From the NCBI RefSeq assembly GCF_900142785.1, contig NZ_FRCD01000001.1:416297-480296 (forward strand): a stretch of 64,000 bases of DNA. The letters are read 5' to 3'. The translations under genes and the position numbers were made by a program. Below the pieces are notes generated by a model, which saw only the letters and a program-made list of their open reading frames with translations, did no database searches and was not told the origin of the DNA. The number at the start of each line of letters is the position of its first letter. The first letter of the stretch is position 1. Source of the DNA: Chryseobacterium carnipullorum (GTDB lineage Bacteria; Bacteroidota; Bacteroidia; Flavobacteriales; Weeksellaceae). Of this stretch, positions 47,285 through 56,367 are shown piece after piece.

Positions 47285-47995
47285 ATGAAAAGCGAAGATA
47301 TTTTTGCAAGATACAGCCGGCAGATATTCATAGAAGAAATCGGGCTGGAGGGACAAAAAAAAATCAGGTCGTCCAAAGTCCTTGTCATTGGAGCAGGAGG
47401 TTTGGGAAGTCCCGTTATTCAATACCTCGCAGCTGCCGGAATCGGAACTTTGGGTGTTTCAGATTTTGATGAGGTGGAACTTCACAACCTGAACCGCCAG
47501 ATTATTCACAATGAAAATACAGTTGGAGTTTTGAAGGTTAAAAGTGCGGCAGCCTTTGTGAAAAACCTAAATTATCACGTCGATTTTATAGGAATTGATA
47601 GGAAAATTGAACGTTCAAATGCAGACGAAATTCTTTCGCAATATGATATTATCGTAGATGGGTCTGATAATTTTACAACCAGATACCTCATCAATGATAC
47701 CTGTGTAAAACTTGGAAAGCCACTGGTGTACGGAAGTATACTCGGTTTTTCGGGGCAAACTGCGGTATTCAACTATAAAGGCAGTAAAAACCTTAGAGAC
47801 CTGTTTCCGGAACCGCCTTTCGATGAAGATTTGCCGGACTGTGACAGTCTTGGAGTTTTGGGAGCATTGCCGGGAATAGTAGGAAGTATGATGGCAATGC
47901 AGGTCTTAAAGATGATTACCGGACTTCCTGGATCTACTGATCAGCTTACACTTATTGATACCCTGAACTGGAGATTTCAGACCATAGATTTTTAA
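47285..47995 (+). CDS. thiF: ThiF/MoeB/HesA-family adenylyltransferase
   Basis: 236 aa from the ATG at 47285; an in-frame ATG at 47261 lies inside the repeat element and was not used. It activates the C-terminal Gly-Gly of ThiS with ATP. VLVIGAGGLGSPVIQYLAAA is the nucleotide loop, DFDEVELHNLNRQIIH follows with the Arg and Asp residues of the family, and DCDSLGVLGALPGIVG contains the position of the catalytic Cys. Where MoeB and ThiF have the zinc ligands CxxC before LFPEPP, this protein has NLRDLFPEPP, so the zinc site is not evident. It is the last gene of the operon, with a terminator at 48013. Confidence 0.88.
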   Translation: MKSEDIFARYSRQIFIEEIGLEGQKKIRSSKVLVIGAGGLGSPVIQYLAAAGIGTLGVSDFDEVELHNLNRQIIHNENTVGVLKVKSAAAFVKNLNYHVDFIGIDRKIERSNADEILSQYDIIVDGSDNFTTRYLINDTCVKLGKPLVYGSILGFSGQTAVFNYKGSKNLRDLFPEPPFDEDLPDCDSLGVLGALPGIVGSMMAMQVLKMITGLPGSTDQLTLIDTLNWRFQTIDF

Positions 47996-48012
47996 ATAAT
48001 ATTGTTTTAAAT

Positions 48013-48050
48013 AAATGAGGCCGTAAAATTTCTTTACAGCCTCATTTTAA
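48013..48050. terminator. Bidirectional terminator between thiF and the convergent receptor gene
   Basis: AAATGAGGC-GTAAA pairs with TTAC-GCCTCATTT, with T-rich sequence on both strands. It serves thiF and the minus-strand gene ending at 48067. Confidence 0.85.
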
Positions 48051-48066
48051 TTGTATAAGGATCAAT

Positions 48067-50289
48067 TTACTGGGGAGATTGCATAACGCCCGTATCCTCT
48101 TTTTTAGTCTGGTTCAGGATGTTTGGATCTTCCTTCGCCAGTTTATTTCTTGTCGGAATTTTATAATTAATGGAAATTCCGAAATTTCTTGTGTCATACT
48201 TGCTTCTGATCATCACAGCCTGCCCTTCAGGTGGATTAGAATAGACCTGCATCACCTGTCCGTTGAAGATATCATTCGCGAAAACAGACACCGTAAGACG
48301 ATTGTTCATAAATTTTTTCGTCAGGGTGATATCCAGATTATTATTGAACGGTTTATCTGCTGTAAAATAGAAATAGCCTGCTTTTGGAGTCAGATAGCTG
48401 TAGTTGGCCGTCAGTTTGATATCTTTCGGTAAAAGCAACTGAGTCATGATATTGAAGATCCAGAAACCCTTGTTGTTCAAATTATCAATTTCGTGCTTCT
48501 GATATCCGGCGTACAGATACATGAAATTAATTTTATCAGGATTAAAATTGAACTTCATGATCTCGCTCATCGGTTTGCTGAAGATCATAAACGGAATCGG
48601 AAGCCCCAGGTTGAAATTGTGAATTTTCATATTTGAAATATTCACTTGCTTGTTGAAAAGATATTTCCCTTCTTTCAGGACAATCTGGGCGACCTGATTT
48701 TTAGCAGAACTTACGCTGTACCCGATAAAAGCATAATCAAAAGCTGAAACTTTTACTTCATAATTGTCAAATATCGTAGGCTGAAGATCCGGATTACCTG
48801 TTACCTGGGTGTTCGGGCTGCCAAATGTTACGTTATTCGGGTTAAGGGCAGAAATACTGGGAAGGCTGATCTTTTTATTGTAGTTCGCTGCAATGTAAAC
48901 CTGGTTCATCAGGTTATACTGTACGCTGGCATTAGGAAAAAGCTTAAACTTATTGAATGTGGTAAGATCTCTTTCAAGAATAGCGCCATCCTTTATGGTT
49001 CTTGTAATCCCTGAAATATCATAATTTTCAGCACGGGTACCTAATATAAAGTCAAACTTCTTAAGCTTTGCCTGGAATTCAAGATAAGTAGAAGCGGTTT
49101 GTCTCTGGTATTCTAAATTGGTAAGTCCTTTATTTTCTGTATCATAATCCTGTCTTTCATACAAACCTCCCAAGCTCACTTTTCCACCGTCCATAAGCTT
49201 TATTGGCTGTGAATAATCAATTTTGAAGTTTGCTACCCTCATATCTGATTGATTGTCAAGTACATTTTCCCCACGATAAAAAAGGAAAGGTTCTAAAGGG
49301 GTAGCGTCAGTGTAGAAACCTCTCTGGAAGAAATTATCCTGAGAGAATTTGGAGGTAGACTTTGTGTATCCGAACTGGAAGTCCAGCTTTTGAGATTTGT
49401 CACTGAAGCGCTTCTGATACGTCACAACAGCCTCCTGTCTCAGGTTGTTGGTATGAGCCACATCTGATGCTTCATAATCAGCTTCACGGTAGGTGATAGG
49501 ATTAATGTTCACAAGGATGTCGGCAAGTCCTCTACTCGCAGTATAATTGTCGTTATTATTGTGATAAATATCGTAGTTCACTAATAATCTGTCCTGTCCA
49601 AGATCAAAAGTCAGACCGGATTTAGCAAAATAACCTCTCCCTATTCTGTCTGTATTATTGTGCAGTATAACATCCTGATCACCGTTCAGCATACTTTCAC
49701 GGTAATTCTGGCCCACATTCAGCTGCCAGCCGAATAGTTTATTTCTTGCATTCAGATTCACAGAATGCGTTGTTCTGCTTCTGAACTTATCGTAGTTGGT
49801 AAAAGAGTAATTTCCCGAATACGTTGCCGTTAAATACTTATTGGCGTTTTTATTCGTGATGATATTCATGATCGCCCCTCCGGAGGTGGCAGGGAATTCT
49901 GCTCCCGGCTGCGTAATCACTTCAATTTTTTCTACTGAATTGGCCGGCATTCCTTCAAGGAAAGAATTTAATTCATTGGAGGTAATATTAAGAGGTCGTC
50001 CGTTCAGATATACATCCAGGATTTTCCCCTGATACATCATTCCCGCAATATCGGTAGCGACCAGTCCCGGAAGTTTTTTGATGCCCTCAAGAACGTTACC
50101 GTTATTCAGCTGAGGCTGTTCAGAAAAGTCAAAGATAGTACGGTCTGCTTTCTGTTCAACGGCTTTTTTAGTTTTGGTAATGACAACGCCTTCGATCTGT
50201 TTTTCTTTCTCTGGACTGCTCGTACTCTTTTCCTGTGAATAAGCGAAAAAAGACCCTAAAAGGGATAAAGCTAGTATAGTTTTTTTCAT
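48067..50289 (-). CDS. TonB-type outer-membrane beta-barrel receptor
   Basis: 740 aa. Signal peptide MKKTILALSLLGSFFAYSQE, then a plug-like domain (IEGVVITKTKKAVEQKADRT, NVLEGIKKLPGLVA, LDVYLNGRPLNITSNEL, VEKIEVITQPGAEFPATSGG). A long beta-barrel follows. The N-terminal carboxypeptidase-like domain common in the Flavobacterial OMP_b-brl_3 group is not present. Such receptors take up large or scarce ligands with TonB energy; the substrate is unknown. It is divergent from a second receptor gene. A short palindrome GCAAAATTTGC (50342-50352) lies between. Confidence 0.82.
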   Translation of the reverse strand: MKKTILALSLLGSFFAYSQEKSTSSPEKEKQIEGVVITKTKKAVEQKADRTIFDFSEQPQLNNGNVLEGIKKLPGLVATDIAGMMYQGKILDVYLNGRPLNITSNELNSFLEGMPANSVEKIEVITQPGAEFPATSGGAIMNIITNKNANKYLTATYSGNYSFTNYDKFRSRTTHSVNLNARNKLFGWQLNVGQNYRESMLNGDQDVILHNNTDRIGRGYFAKSGLTFDLGQDRLLVNYDIYHNNNDNYTASRGLADILVNINPITYREADYEASDVAHTNNLRQEAVVTYQKRFSDKSQKLDFQFGYTKSTSKFSQDNFFQRGFYTDATPLEPFLFYRGENVLDNQSDMRVANFKIDYSQPIKLMDGGKVSLGGLYERQDYDTENKGLTNLEYQRQTASTYLEFQAKLKKFDFILGTRAENYDISGITRTIKDGAILERDLTTFNKFKLFPNASVQYNLMNQVYIAANYNKKISLPSISALNPNNVTFGSPNTQVTGNPDLQPTIFDNYEVKVSAFDYAFIGYSVSSAKNQVAQIVLKEGKYLFNKQVNISNMKIHNFNLGLPIPFMIFSKPMSEIMKFNFNPDKINFMYLYAGYQKHEIDNLNNKGFWIFNIMTQLLLPKDIKLTANYSYLTPKAGYFYFTADKPFNNNLDITLTKKFMNNRLTVSVFANDIFNGQVMQVYSNPPEGQAVMIRSKYDTRNFGISINYKIPTRNKLAKEDPNILNQTKKEDTGVMQSPQ

Positions 50290-50400
50290 AATGTTTTTTT
50301 ACTACTCTTCAGTTAGACGTAAAAAAGAGCAATTTGTTACGGCAAAATTTGCGAAAAGTTAAATTTTTAAGCAATTATTTTTTTTATTCCGAAATAATTA

Positions 50401-50408
50401 TATCTTTG
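50401..50408 (+). promoter_or_regulatory. -7 promoter element for the receptor leader RNA
   Basis: TATCTTTG matches TAnnTTTG exactly. Transcription would begin around 50415, right at the first helix of the riboswitch-like RNA. No clear -33 TTG. Confidence 0.55.
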
Positions 50409-50410
50409 CC

Positions 50411-50482
50411 AGGTAATTATCAAGAATCTCATAGATGGGATAGCAACCTGCAAAACAAGCAAGGTGCTACAATAGATAAGCC
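50411..50482 (+). promoter_or_regulatory. S-box-like (SAM-I clan) riboswitch candidate with shortened P2
   Basis: Conserved S-box pieces occur in order: TTATCAAGA (50417-50425), AGCAACC (50442-50448) and AAGGTGCTA (50461-50469), then AGATAAG (50474-50480). P1 pairs TTATC with GATAA. P3 pairs TAGCA-CC-TGC with GCA-GG-TGCTA around AAAACAA. The usual GGAGGGA/GGCCC kink-turn region is replaced by a short hairpin (TCTCA / TGGGA, loop 50432-50435). It leads to a Cys-containing leader ORF and a TonB receptor gene. Confidence 0.68.
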
Positions 50483-50553
50483 GGTATGCCCGGAAAAAAT
50501 GTTTATTCTCTAGTTCTTCCCATCTTGACATTTTTGTTTTAAAAATAAAATCA

Positions 50554-50679
50554 ATGTTTAAAGACAAGGGAAACCTCAAGACCAATTTAAATTTTCGTTT
50601 CTCAGATCATGAAGTGTCACTTCGTTATTCTGACCTCTTTTCATGCCATTTCTACATGCGCATGGGCTGTTGTCTCTAG
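50554..50679 (+). CDS. 41-aa leader ORF ending in MRMGCCL
   Basis: ATG at 50554 to TAG at 50677-50679. The peptide starts MFKDKGNLKTNLNFRFSDHE and ends SCHFYMRMGCCL, with three Cys and two Met in the last 12 residues. It lies between the riboswitch-like RNA and the receptor gene. A hairpin within it (GAAGT-GTC-ACTTC, 50611-50623) and another after it (AACCTT 50723-50728 with AAGGTT 50734-50739) could link its translation to receptor expression. It resembles Cys-rich attenuator peptides known in other phyla. No homologue is claimed. Confidence 0.5.
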   Translation: MFKDKGNLKTNLNFRFSDHEVSLRYSDLFSCHFYMRMGCCL

Positions 50680-50796
50680 ACTTCTTTAAAAAATAATACT
50701 TCCATTTTGGCTTTTTAAAAGTAACCTTACAATAAGGTTGCAGGAATACTATTGCCAAAAATCAAACAAACAATTACTCAAAAAAATAGAAAACAC

Positions 50797-53541
50797 ATGC
50801 GCAATTTCGAGAAAAAAACAATCATAGCTTCAGCAGCTCTTATCTCAGCATTTTACTTTGGACAGTCGGATTCTGCAACATCCAAAAAAATAGATGATGT
50901 AGTCATCCTCGGATCAAGAGGAGCCGGAAGATCTCTTACAGACACTCCGGTTCCCGTAGATATCATCAATATTTCAAAGATCTTAAGACAAAGTCCTGTT
51001 AACAATATCAGTCAGGCCCTCAATTATGTAGTGCCTTCATTTTCTTCCACTTCACATACGGTCAATGACGGAACCGATTTTGTAGATCCCGCTCTTCTCA
51101 GAGGACTGGGTCCGGATCAGGTTCTGGTCTTGCTTAATGGTAAAAGAAGATATCAGTCTTCATTAATCAATGTGACATTGACTCCGGGAAGGGGTTCGGT
51201 AGGAACAGATCTTAATGCAATCCCTGCTTTTGCTCTGGAGAAAATAGAGGTTCTAAGAGACGGAGCGTCTGCTCAATATGGCTCTGATGCCATTGCAGGA
51301 GTCGTGAATTTAGGACTCAAAAAAAGATTAGGGCTTTCAGGACAGGTTTTCCTTGGAGGATACGCTTCCCCTGTCGCCAATAATTTTTCCGGAGGAGTAG
51401 ACGGGCAGACGATCTCCGCAGATCTGAATTACGGAGCTAAAATAGGTGAGAAAGGCTTCATTAATGTTACCGGATCGGTACAATACCGTGATCCGTATTC
51501 AAGAGCGGGCGTCCGTCAGGGAGACATCTATAACGCTTATAATGCCATTAATTACAGAGCACTGCAGGATGGAGTCAATATCGATGGATTATATAAAAAT
51601 ATTACCAATACTTCCAACAGCCAGCAGATCATCAATACCGTCAAACAATATGCCTCGCAGGTAGGCTATTTTTCACAGGATTTCAGAGATCAGATTTCAG
51701 GAGCGAATAGTATTGCTGCACTACAAGGTTTGCTAGGGAAAGATTTTACTAACGATGAGCTTAGTTACAGAGGCCTGGAAAGAAAAGATTTCAGCCTGAG
51801 AGCGGGGCAGTCTAAGCTGCAGTCGGGACAACTTTATTTCACTTCTGAAATTCCGGTAAATGAAGACTGGAAAGTCTATTCCTTTGGAGGATACAGTTAC
51901 CGTTTGGGAAACACCGGAGGATTCTTCCGCCTGCCCAACACAGAAAGAAATATCAATGCGGTTACCCCGAATGGATACCTTCCTCAAATTGAAGCCAATG
52001 TGAATGATTATTCCTTAGCAGGAGGGATCAAAGGGAAATGGAATGGCTGGAATGTAGATCTGAGCAATACTTTCGGAAAGAATGCTTTTAATTTTGGGGT
52101 AGTGAATACATTTAATGCCTCTCTGGGAGATCGCTCGCCAAGAACTTTTAAAGCAGGAGGATCAGAATTTTTACAGAATACTCTGAATTTGGATTTCTCA
52201 AAGAAATATGATGTCCTTCAAGGCCTGAATGTAGCCTTTGGTGGAGAATACCGTTATGAAAACTATAAAGTGAATGCAGGAAATGAAAACTCCTATGTCT
52301 CCTACGATATTTTCGGGAGTGTAGTGACTGCTGCTACTCCTGAAAATGAAAAGGTTACCGATTTTTTTGGACATATAAGACCAGCCGGATCACAGGTTTT
52401 CCCGGGATTCAGTCCTGATAATGCGGTTTCCGGAAGCAGAAACAGTGTCGCGGCCTATGCTGACGTTGAAATTGAGCCCACGGATTGGTGGTTGGTAGAA
52501 GGAGCTGTACGGTACGAAAACTACTCCGACTTTGGGTCCACCTTTAATTATAAATTGGCAACAAACGTAAAACTGGCTAAAAATTTCAATGTGAGGGGGG
52601 CGGTTTCAACAGGATTCAGAGCGCCTTCTTTAGCACAGATTTATTATAGTTCCACGTCTACATTGATCCAGCAGGGCAAGACAACTCAGGTTGGGACTTT
52701 CAGAAATAATTCTGAAGCGGCTCAGGCTTTAGGAATTCCAAAACTGAAACAGGAAACTTCGCAGTCTTACAGTACGGGAATTACCTGGAAGATTCCGGCT
52801 TTAAGTCTTGTATTGACAGCGGATGCCTATCTGATAAAGATTAAAGACAGGGTAGTGCTTACCGATTTATTTTACCGTCCGGAAGGAAGTTTTGCGCCAG
52901 GATCTGACCAGGCTGTGCTGCAGGGAGCTTTCGATCTTGCGAGAGCCAGTGCTGCTAATTTCTTTGCCAATGCTGTAGATTCCCAGACAAAAGGATTGGA
53001 CATCACTATTTCGCAAAATACAAGAATTTCGGAGGGAATATCTTTGGAAAATAATCTTGGACTTAATCTGAATCAGACCAGGAGAGTGGGAGAGATACAT
53101 GCCTCGCCGAAACTGGTGAGCCAGATCGATAATTATTTCTCTGAACCCAACAGAGTGTATTTTGAAGAAGCGGTACCCCGCATAAAAGCCACGCTTGCCA
53201 ATACAGTAAAATTGTCTGCTCTTACAGTTTCGCTTAGGAATTCCTACTTTGGTAAAGTGACAGATGCGGATGTATTGGATGCCAATTTTGATGGAGTTAC
53301 CGAAAGCAGGGAACATTTTATTTTAAATGACCGTATTGTGACAGATCTTTCTGTGGGGTATGATTTTAATAAAAATATTTCGGCAACGATAGGAAGTAAT
53401 AATATATTCAACAGATTGCCTTCCAGAAGTCCAGACATCAGTTCACTGACTGCTGATAATCAGTTTGTGTATTCCAGACAGGTTTCGCAATACGGGATAG
53501 GTGGGCGTTTCGTGTTTGCGAGGGTAGAATTTAAATTTTAA
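50797..53541 (+). CDS. TonB-dependent receptor, riboswitch-linked
   Basis: 914 aa from the ATG at 50797 (MRNFEKKTIIASAALISAFY); an upstream in-frame TTG at 50752 would add 15 residues before the signal peptide. The signal peptide is followed by the plug (KKIDDVVILGSRGAGRSLTD, ALLRGLGPDQVLVLLNGKRR, LEKIEVLRDGASAQYGSDAI), then a full-length beta-barrel ending RFVFARVEFKF with a terminal aromatic. The class is an iron-complex/small-molecule receptor. The S-box-like RNA and Met/Cys leader ORF upstream suggest control by sulfur amino acid or SAM status, so a sulfur-containing or related ligand is inferred. A terminator lies at 53564. Confidence 0.88.
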   Translation: MRNFEKKTIIASAALISAFYFGQSDSATSKKIDDVVILGSRGAGRSLTDTPVPVDIINISKILRQSPVNNISQALNYVVPSFSSTSHTVNDGTDFVDPALLRGLGPDQVLVLLNGKRRYQSSLINVTLTPGRGSVGTDLNAIPAFALEKIEVLRDGASAQYGSDAIAGVVNLGLKKRLGLSGQVFLGGYASPVANNFSGGVDGQTISADLNYGAKIGEKGFINVTGSVQYRDPYSRAGVRQGDIYNAYNAINYRALQDGVNIDGLYKNITNTSNSQQIINTVKQYASQVGYFSQDFRDQISGANSIAALQGLLGKDFTNDELSYRGLERKDFSLRAGQSKLQSGQLYFTSEIPVNEDWKVYSFGGYSYRLGNTGGFFRLPNTERNINAVTPNGYLPQIEANVNDYSLAGGIKGKWNGWNVDLSNTFGKNAFNFGVVNTFNASLGDRSPRTFKAGGSEFLQNTLNLDFSKKYDVLQGLNVAFGGEYRYENYKVNAGNENSYVSYDIFGSVVTAATPENEKVTDFFGHIRPAGSQVFPGFSPDNAVSGSRNSVAAYADVEIEPTDWWLVEGAVRYENYSDFGSTFNYKLATNVKLAKNFNVRGAVSTGFRAPSLAQIYYSSTSTLIQQGKTTQVGTFRNNSEAAQALGIPKLKQETSQSYSTGITWKIPALSLVLTADAYLIKIKDRVVLTDLFYRPEGSFAPGSDQAVLQGAFDLARASAANFFANAVDSQTKGLDITISQNTRISEGISLENNLGLNLNQTRRVGEIHASPKLVSQIDNYFSEPNRVYFEEAVPRIKATLANTVKLSALTVSLRNSYFGKVTDADVLDANFDGVTESREHFILNDRIVTDLSVGYDFNKNISATIGSNNIFNRLPSRSPDISSLTADNQFVYSRQVSQYGIGGRFVFARVEFKF

Positions 53542-53563
53542 AAATTGATAAAGAAGGCAACAG

Positions 53564-53592
53564 AAAAACAGAGAATCAATCTCTGTTTTTTT
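53564..53592 (+). terminator. Intrinsic terminator after the riboswitch-linked receptor gene
   Basis: ACAGAGA (53568-53574) pairs with TCTCTGT (53580-53586) around a 5-nt loop, with A-run before and T-run after. Confidence 0.85.
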
Positions 53593-53834
53593 GTTTAGAT
53601 GAATACCCAAAAATCATCCATTGCAAAACCTGGGGACTAGATAAAGTTTTTAACGCAAAGAAAATGAGTATCCACTTATATCAAGGAAAGCGAAGGAGGA
53701 ATCAATGAAATTGATTCTGATGAAGGAGGTGGATACAGATCATCTGATTTTAAAATGTCCCGCAGAAGATGGAGTTGATGCGATTTTTACTTTTGCTCAT
53801 CTGCTTGATCCGTATCATCTGCGAGAGTAAAAAG

Positions 53835-53965
53835 TTAAACCATTAAGATGAGGTTAAGCTCTTAAGAAGATTAAGTTTTTAGCTTCGCTTTTAAGACCTA
53901 CAACTTAAAAATCATTTGATTTTTTTGTAACTGAGTTGACATTCTTCATTGATCTTAATGTTTAA
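53835..53965. repeat. Dispersed inverted-repeat element, copy 2
   Basis: Ends TTAAACCATTAAGAT (53835-53849) and ATCTTAATGTTTAA (53952-53965) are inverted repeats with a one-base gap. The centre has AAAAATC-ATTT-GATTTTT, and the interior aligns with the reverse complement of 47147-47268. About 131 bp; no coding capacity. Confidence 0.72.
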
Positions 53966-54085
53966 AAAAGGATGAAATGAGAATCTGTTTCGTCAGCCAG
54001 ATCTGCGAAAGCGTATCATTATAAATACGCTTTTGTGGTTAATAAAAACAAGATCAAAAGGTTGAGAATGAGTCAACAAAAACAA

Positions 54086-56206
54086 TTATTGTGCTCTTTC
54101 TTTTTCCTCAAAATTGATGTTTTTCTTACTGATTTTCTTTTTGCCGCTTCCAAAAGTATAATTAACACTTAAACGGAAGCTTCTGCCGTCCCAATAGTTA
54201 TTCATGTATTGGGTATTATCAGAGAAATATAACTCTCCACGGTATCTCTGGGCAAAAATATTGGTTATTGTGGCATTGATCTGAAGCTTCTTTTCCATAA
54301 GAGAAACCTTTAATCCTGAAGTCAGTTCCGGGAAAGCCTGGAAATAGGAGTTCACATTTTTGTACGCAAGGCTGTGGCTGTAGTTCAGGAAAAATACCAG
54401 TGTTTTATTTTTGTTTAACGTAAAAGTATTGTTGATAGAATAGCTGAACGAACTGCCTTTTTGGGTTTGTGCCTGAATATTAAACACCGATGAATTCTGA
54501 AGGGAAGCATTCAAAGAAAGATTGGTTTCCCAGAACTTGAAGAAAATATCGGTATAAGAGGCATTGAGTCCCAAAAAATTGTTGTTGTAATAATTCAGAT
54601 AGGTACTGGTTTGTGAAAGTTCATCTATATAAGAGATCTGTCCAAATCCATTTTTCATTCTCAGATAATAAACACTGGCTGAGAATTTATTGTTAAGCGT
54701 ATATCCTAGCTCTAAATTATTGATATAGGCAGGTGTAAGAAGAGGATTTCCTGAAGAATATGAATAAGGATTTTCATACCATCGGAACGGATTCAGGTTG
54801 CTCATACTCGGGCGGTTGATCCTTCTTGAATACGACAAGCTTAATACATTTTTGTCTTCTTTATACGAGACATACGCGGAGGGAAACCATTGTCCGTAAT
54901 TATATTTGTTTCCTGAATTGGAAGTAGGCGTAAAACTCTCTGCATGGGTATTTTCATAACGGATACCCGCTTTCGTTTCCCAGTGTTCCCCGAATGTTTT
55001 GGCATAGCTGAAATAGGCTGCGTAATTTTCTTCCTGATACGTGAATACATTAGCTCTAGAAAGATCCGGAATATATTGTCCGCCGTCCAGATTAAAATAC
55101 TGAATGTTGGAACTGTTTTTAAACTGATTGAATTTCACTCCGGTTTCAAGGGTTCCAAAGGAGAATGGAAGTTCCAGGTCCGCCTGAGCGGAGAAAATCT
55201 GTGGGGAAATCAAAGATACTGTTTTCACGTCCTGAGTAGAATGGTCTGAAGATTTTAAAGTAGAAAAATTCACTTCAGTATCAGAATCGTTTTTGTAAAA
55301 ATTTCCTGCAATGCTTAGTTTCTTACCCAGTGAATCAAGTTTCAGATCGTAGTAAGCGCTTAAAGTATGAGTAGGAAGTTTTTCACGGTGAAAAGTATGG
55401 GTTAAAAGATCTTCTTCGTCAAGATTGGAGGCGATGTTCTTTGTGGTGTTCACGATATCCATCCCGGATTTTTGATGGGCATAAATGTATTCCATTCCGA
55501 TTTCAGCGTTTTTGCTGATTTTATAAGATAGATTAAGCGTTGGCGTCAATTCCTTCCACATATCTTTTCGGATCGAGTTGCTGTAATTTTGAGAAGCTCC
55601 GATAATAGTATAATTTTCATCTGTACGCTTGGCTGAATCATAATACGTTAATTTCAGGCTGCTGCTGAATTTTTCCGTCTGATAATTAAGGGAGCCATTG
55701 GAACTAAAGCCGGAATAACTTCTTTGGATGAGGTTGGAATTGATATTTCCACTGAAGCCTAAATTTGGATTCTTTTTAAGGATAATATTAATAAGTCCGC
55801 TGTTTCCCTGAGCTTCATATTTTGAAGGAGGGGTAGTGATCACTTCTATTTTGGAGATATTTTCAGAACGGATAGATTTCAGATAATTTAAAAGAGCATT
55901 CCCTGAAAGATTCAGCATTCTTCCGTTGACCATTACACTCACGGTACTTTTCCCGGTAATAGAAATGGAACCCATGTTTTCATCAACTTTCAGCATCGGA
56001 ACATTCGCCAGTGTCTCTGTTGCATCCATCCCCTGAGAAGCTACAGATGCTTCTACATTAAAGATCAGACGGTCTGCTTTTCTTTCGATGAGTTTTTTCT
56101 TGACCAAAAGATTGATCTGCTCCACATTCCTGATGCTGTCTTTTTGCGTCTGTGCAGATAGCGCTGCTGATAAAAGGGTGCTGATAAGAATATATTTCAG
56201 TTTCAT
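54086..56206 (-). CDS. Outer-membrane beta-barrel receptor, TonB-plug type, next to a LytS/LytTR system
   Basis: 706 aa. Signal peptide MKLKYILISTLLSAALSAQT, plug-like domain (QINLLVKKKLIERKADRLIF, ETLANVPMLKVDENMGSISI, VSVMVNGRMLNLSGNALLNY, ISKIEVITTPPSKYEAQGNS) and a beta-barrel ending FRLSVNYTFGSGKKK with a charged tail. It belongs with the 48067-50289 gene to the outer membrane beta-barrel family. The gene lies divergent (161 bp) from a sensor kinase/LytTR pair, which probably controls it. Substrate unknown. Confidence 0.82.
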   Translation of the reverse strand: MKLKYILISTLLSAALSAQTQKDSIRNVEQINLLVKKKLIERKADRLIFNVEASVASQGMDATETLANVPMLKVDENMGSISITGKSTVSVMVNGRMLNLSGNALLNYLKSIRSENISKIEVITTPPSKYEAQGNSGLINIILKKNPNLGFSGNINSNLIQRSYSGFSSNGSLNYQTEKFSSSLKLTYYDSAKRTDENYTIIGASQNYSNSIRKDMWKELTPTLNLSYKISKNAEIGMEYIYAHQKSGMDIVNTTKNIASNLDEEDLLTHTFHREKLPTHTLSAYYDLKLDSLGKKLSIAGNFYKNDSDTEVNFSTLKSSDHSTQDVKTVSLISPQIFSAQADLELPFSFGTLETGVKFNQFKNSSNIQYFNLDGGQYIPDLSRANVFTYQEENYAAYFSYAKTFGEHWETKAGIRYENTHAESFTPTSNSGNKYNYGQWFPSAYVSYKEDKNVLSLSYSRRINRPSMSNLNPFRWYENPYSYSSGNPLLTPAYINNLELGYTLNNKFSASVYYLRMKNGFGQISYIDELSQTSTYLNYYNNNFLGLNASYTDIFFKFWETNLSLNASLQNSSVFNIQAQTQKGSSFSYSINNTFTLNKNKTLVFFLNYSHSLAYKNVNSYFQAFPELTSGLKVSLMEKKLQINATITNIFAQRYRGELYFSDNTQYMNNYWDGRSFRLSVNYTFGSGKKKISKKNINFEEKERAQ

Positions 56207-56367
56207 AGTTTAAAATCTTGGTTCAAAGGTATTTTCAAACTTCTTTTTATGAAATGGCATTTAGATTTGAAGTGGAATTAATCCGCTCAAAAAAATTTCA
56301 TCGGAAAAAAAACGGGTTTCATCGGAAATGGATAGGAATGTAAAAGTGATGTGTCTTACATTTGAGC

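Larger units (their letters stand above)
53542..54085. other. Gene-free region of repeats between two receptor genes
   Basis: 544 bp. It holds the terminator (53564-53592), a stretch with low-complexity repeated CTGC/ATC units (about 53790-53830) and the inverted-repeat element at 53835-53965. A 41-codon ORF (53705-53830) preceded by AGGAGG is present but is not believed. The last 120 bp are unremarkable. Confidence 0.6.

Noticed and set aside
50342..50352. GCAAAATTTGC palindrome as an operator between divergent receptor genes
   Set aside because: Short and AT-rich, so likely to occur by chance in this sequence; no second copy was found nearby.
53705..53830. 41-codon ORF preceded by AGGAGG, between two receptor genes
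   Set aside because: It lies in low-complexity repeat-like DNA with recurring ATCTGC units and runs to the edge of the inverted-repeat element. Strong Shine-Dalgarno sites are not typical of this phylum, so the match is probably chance.
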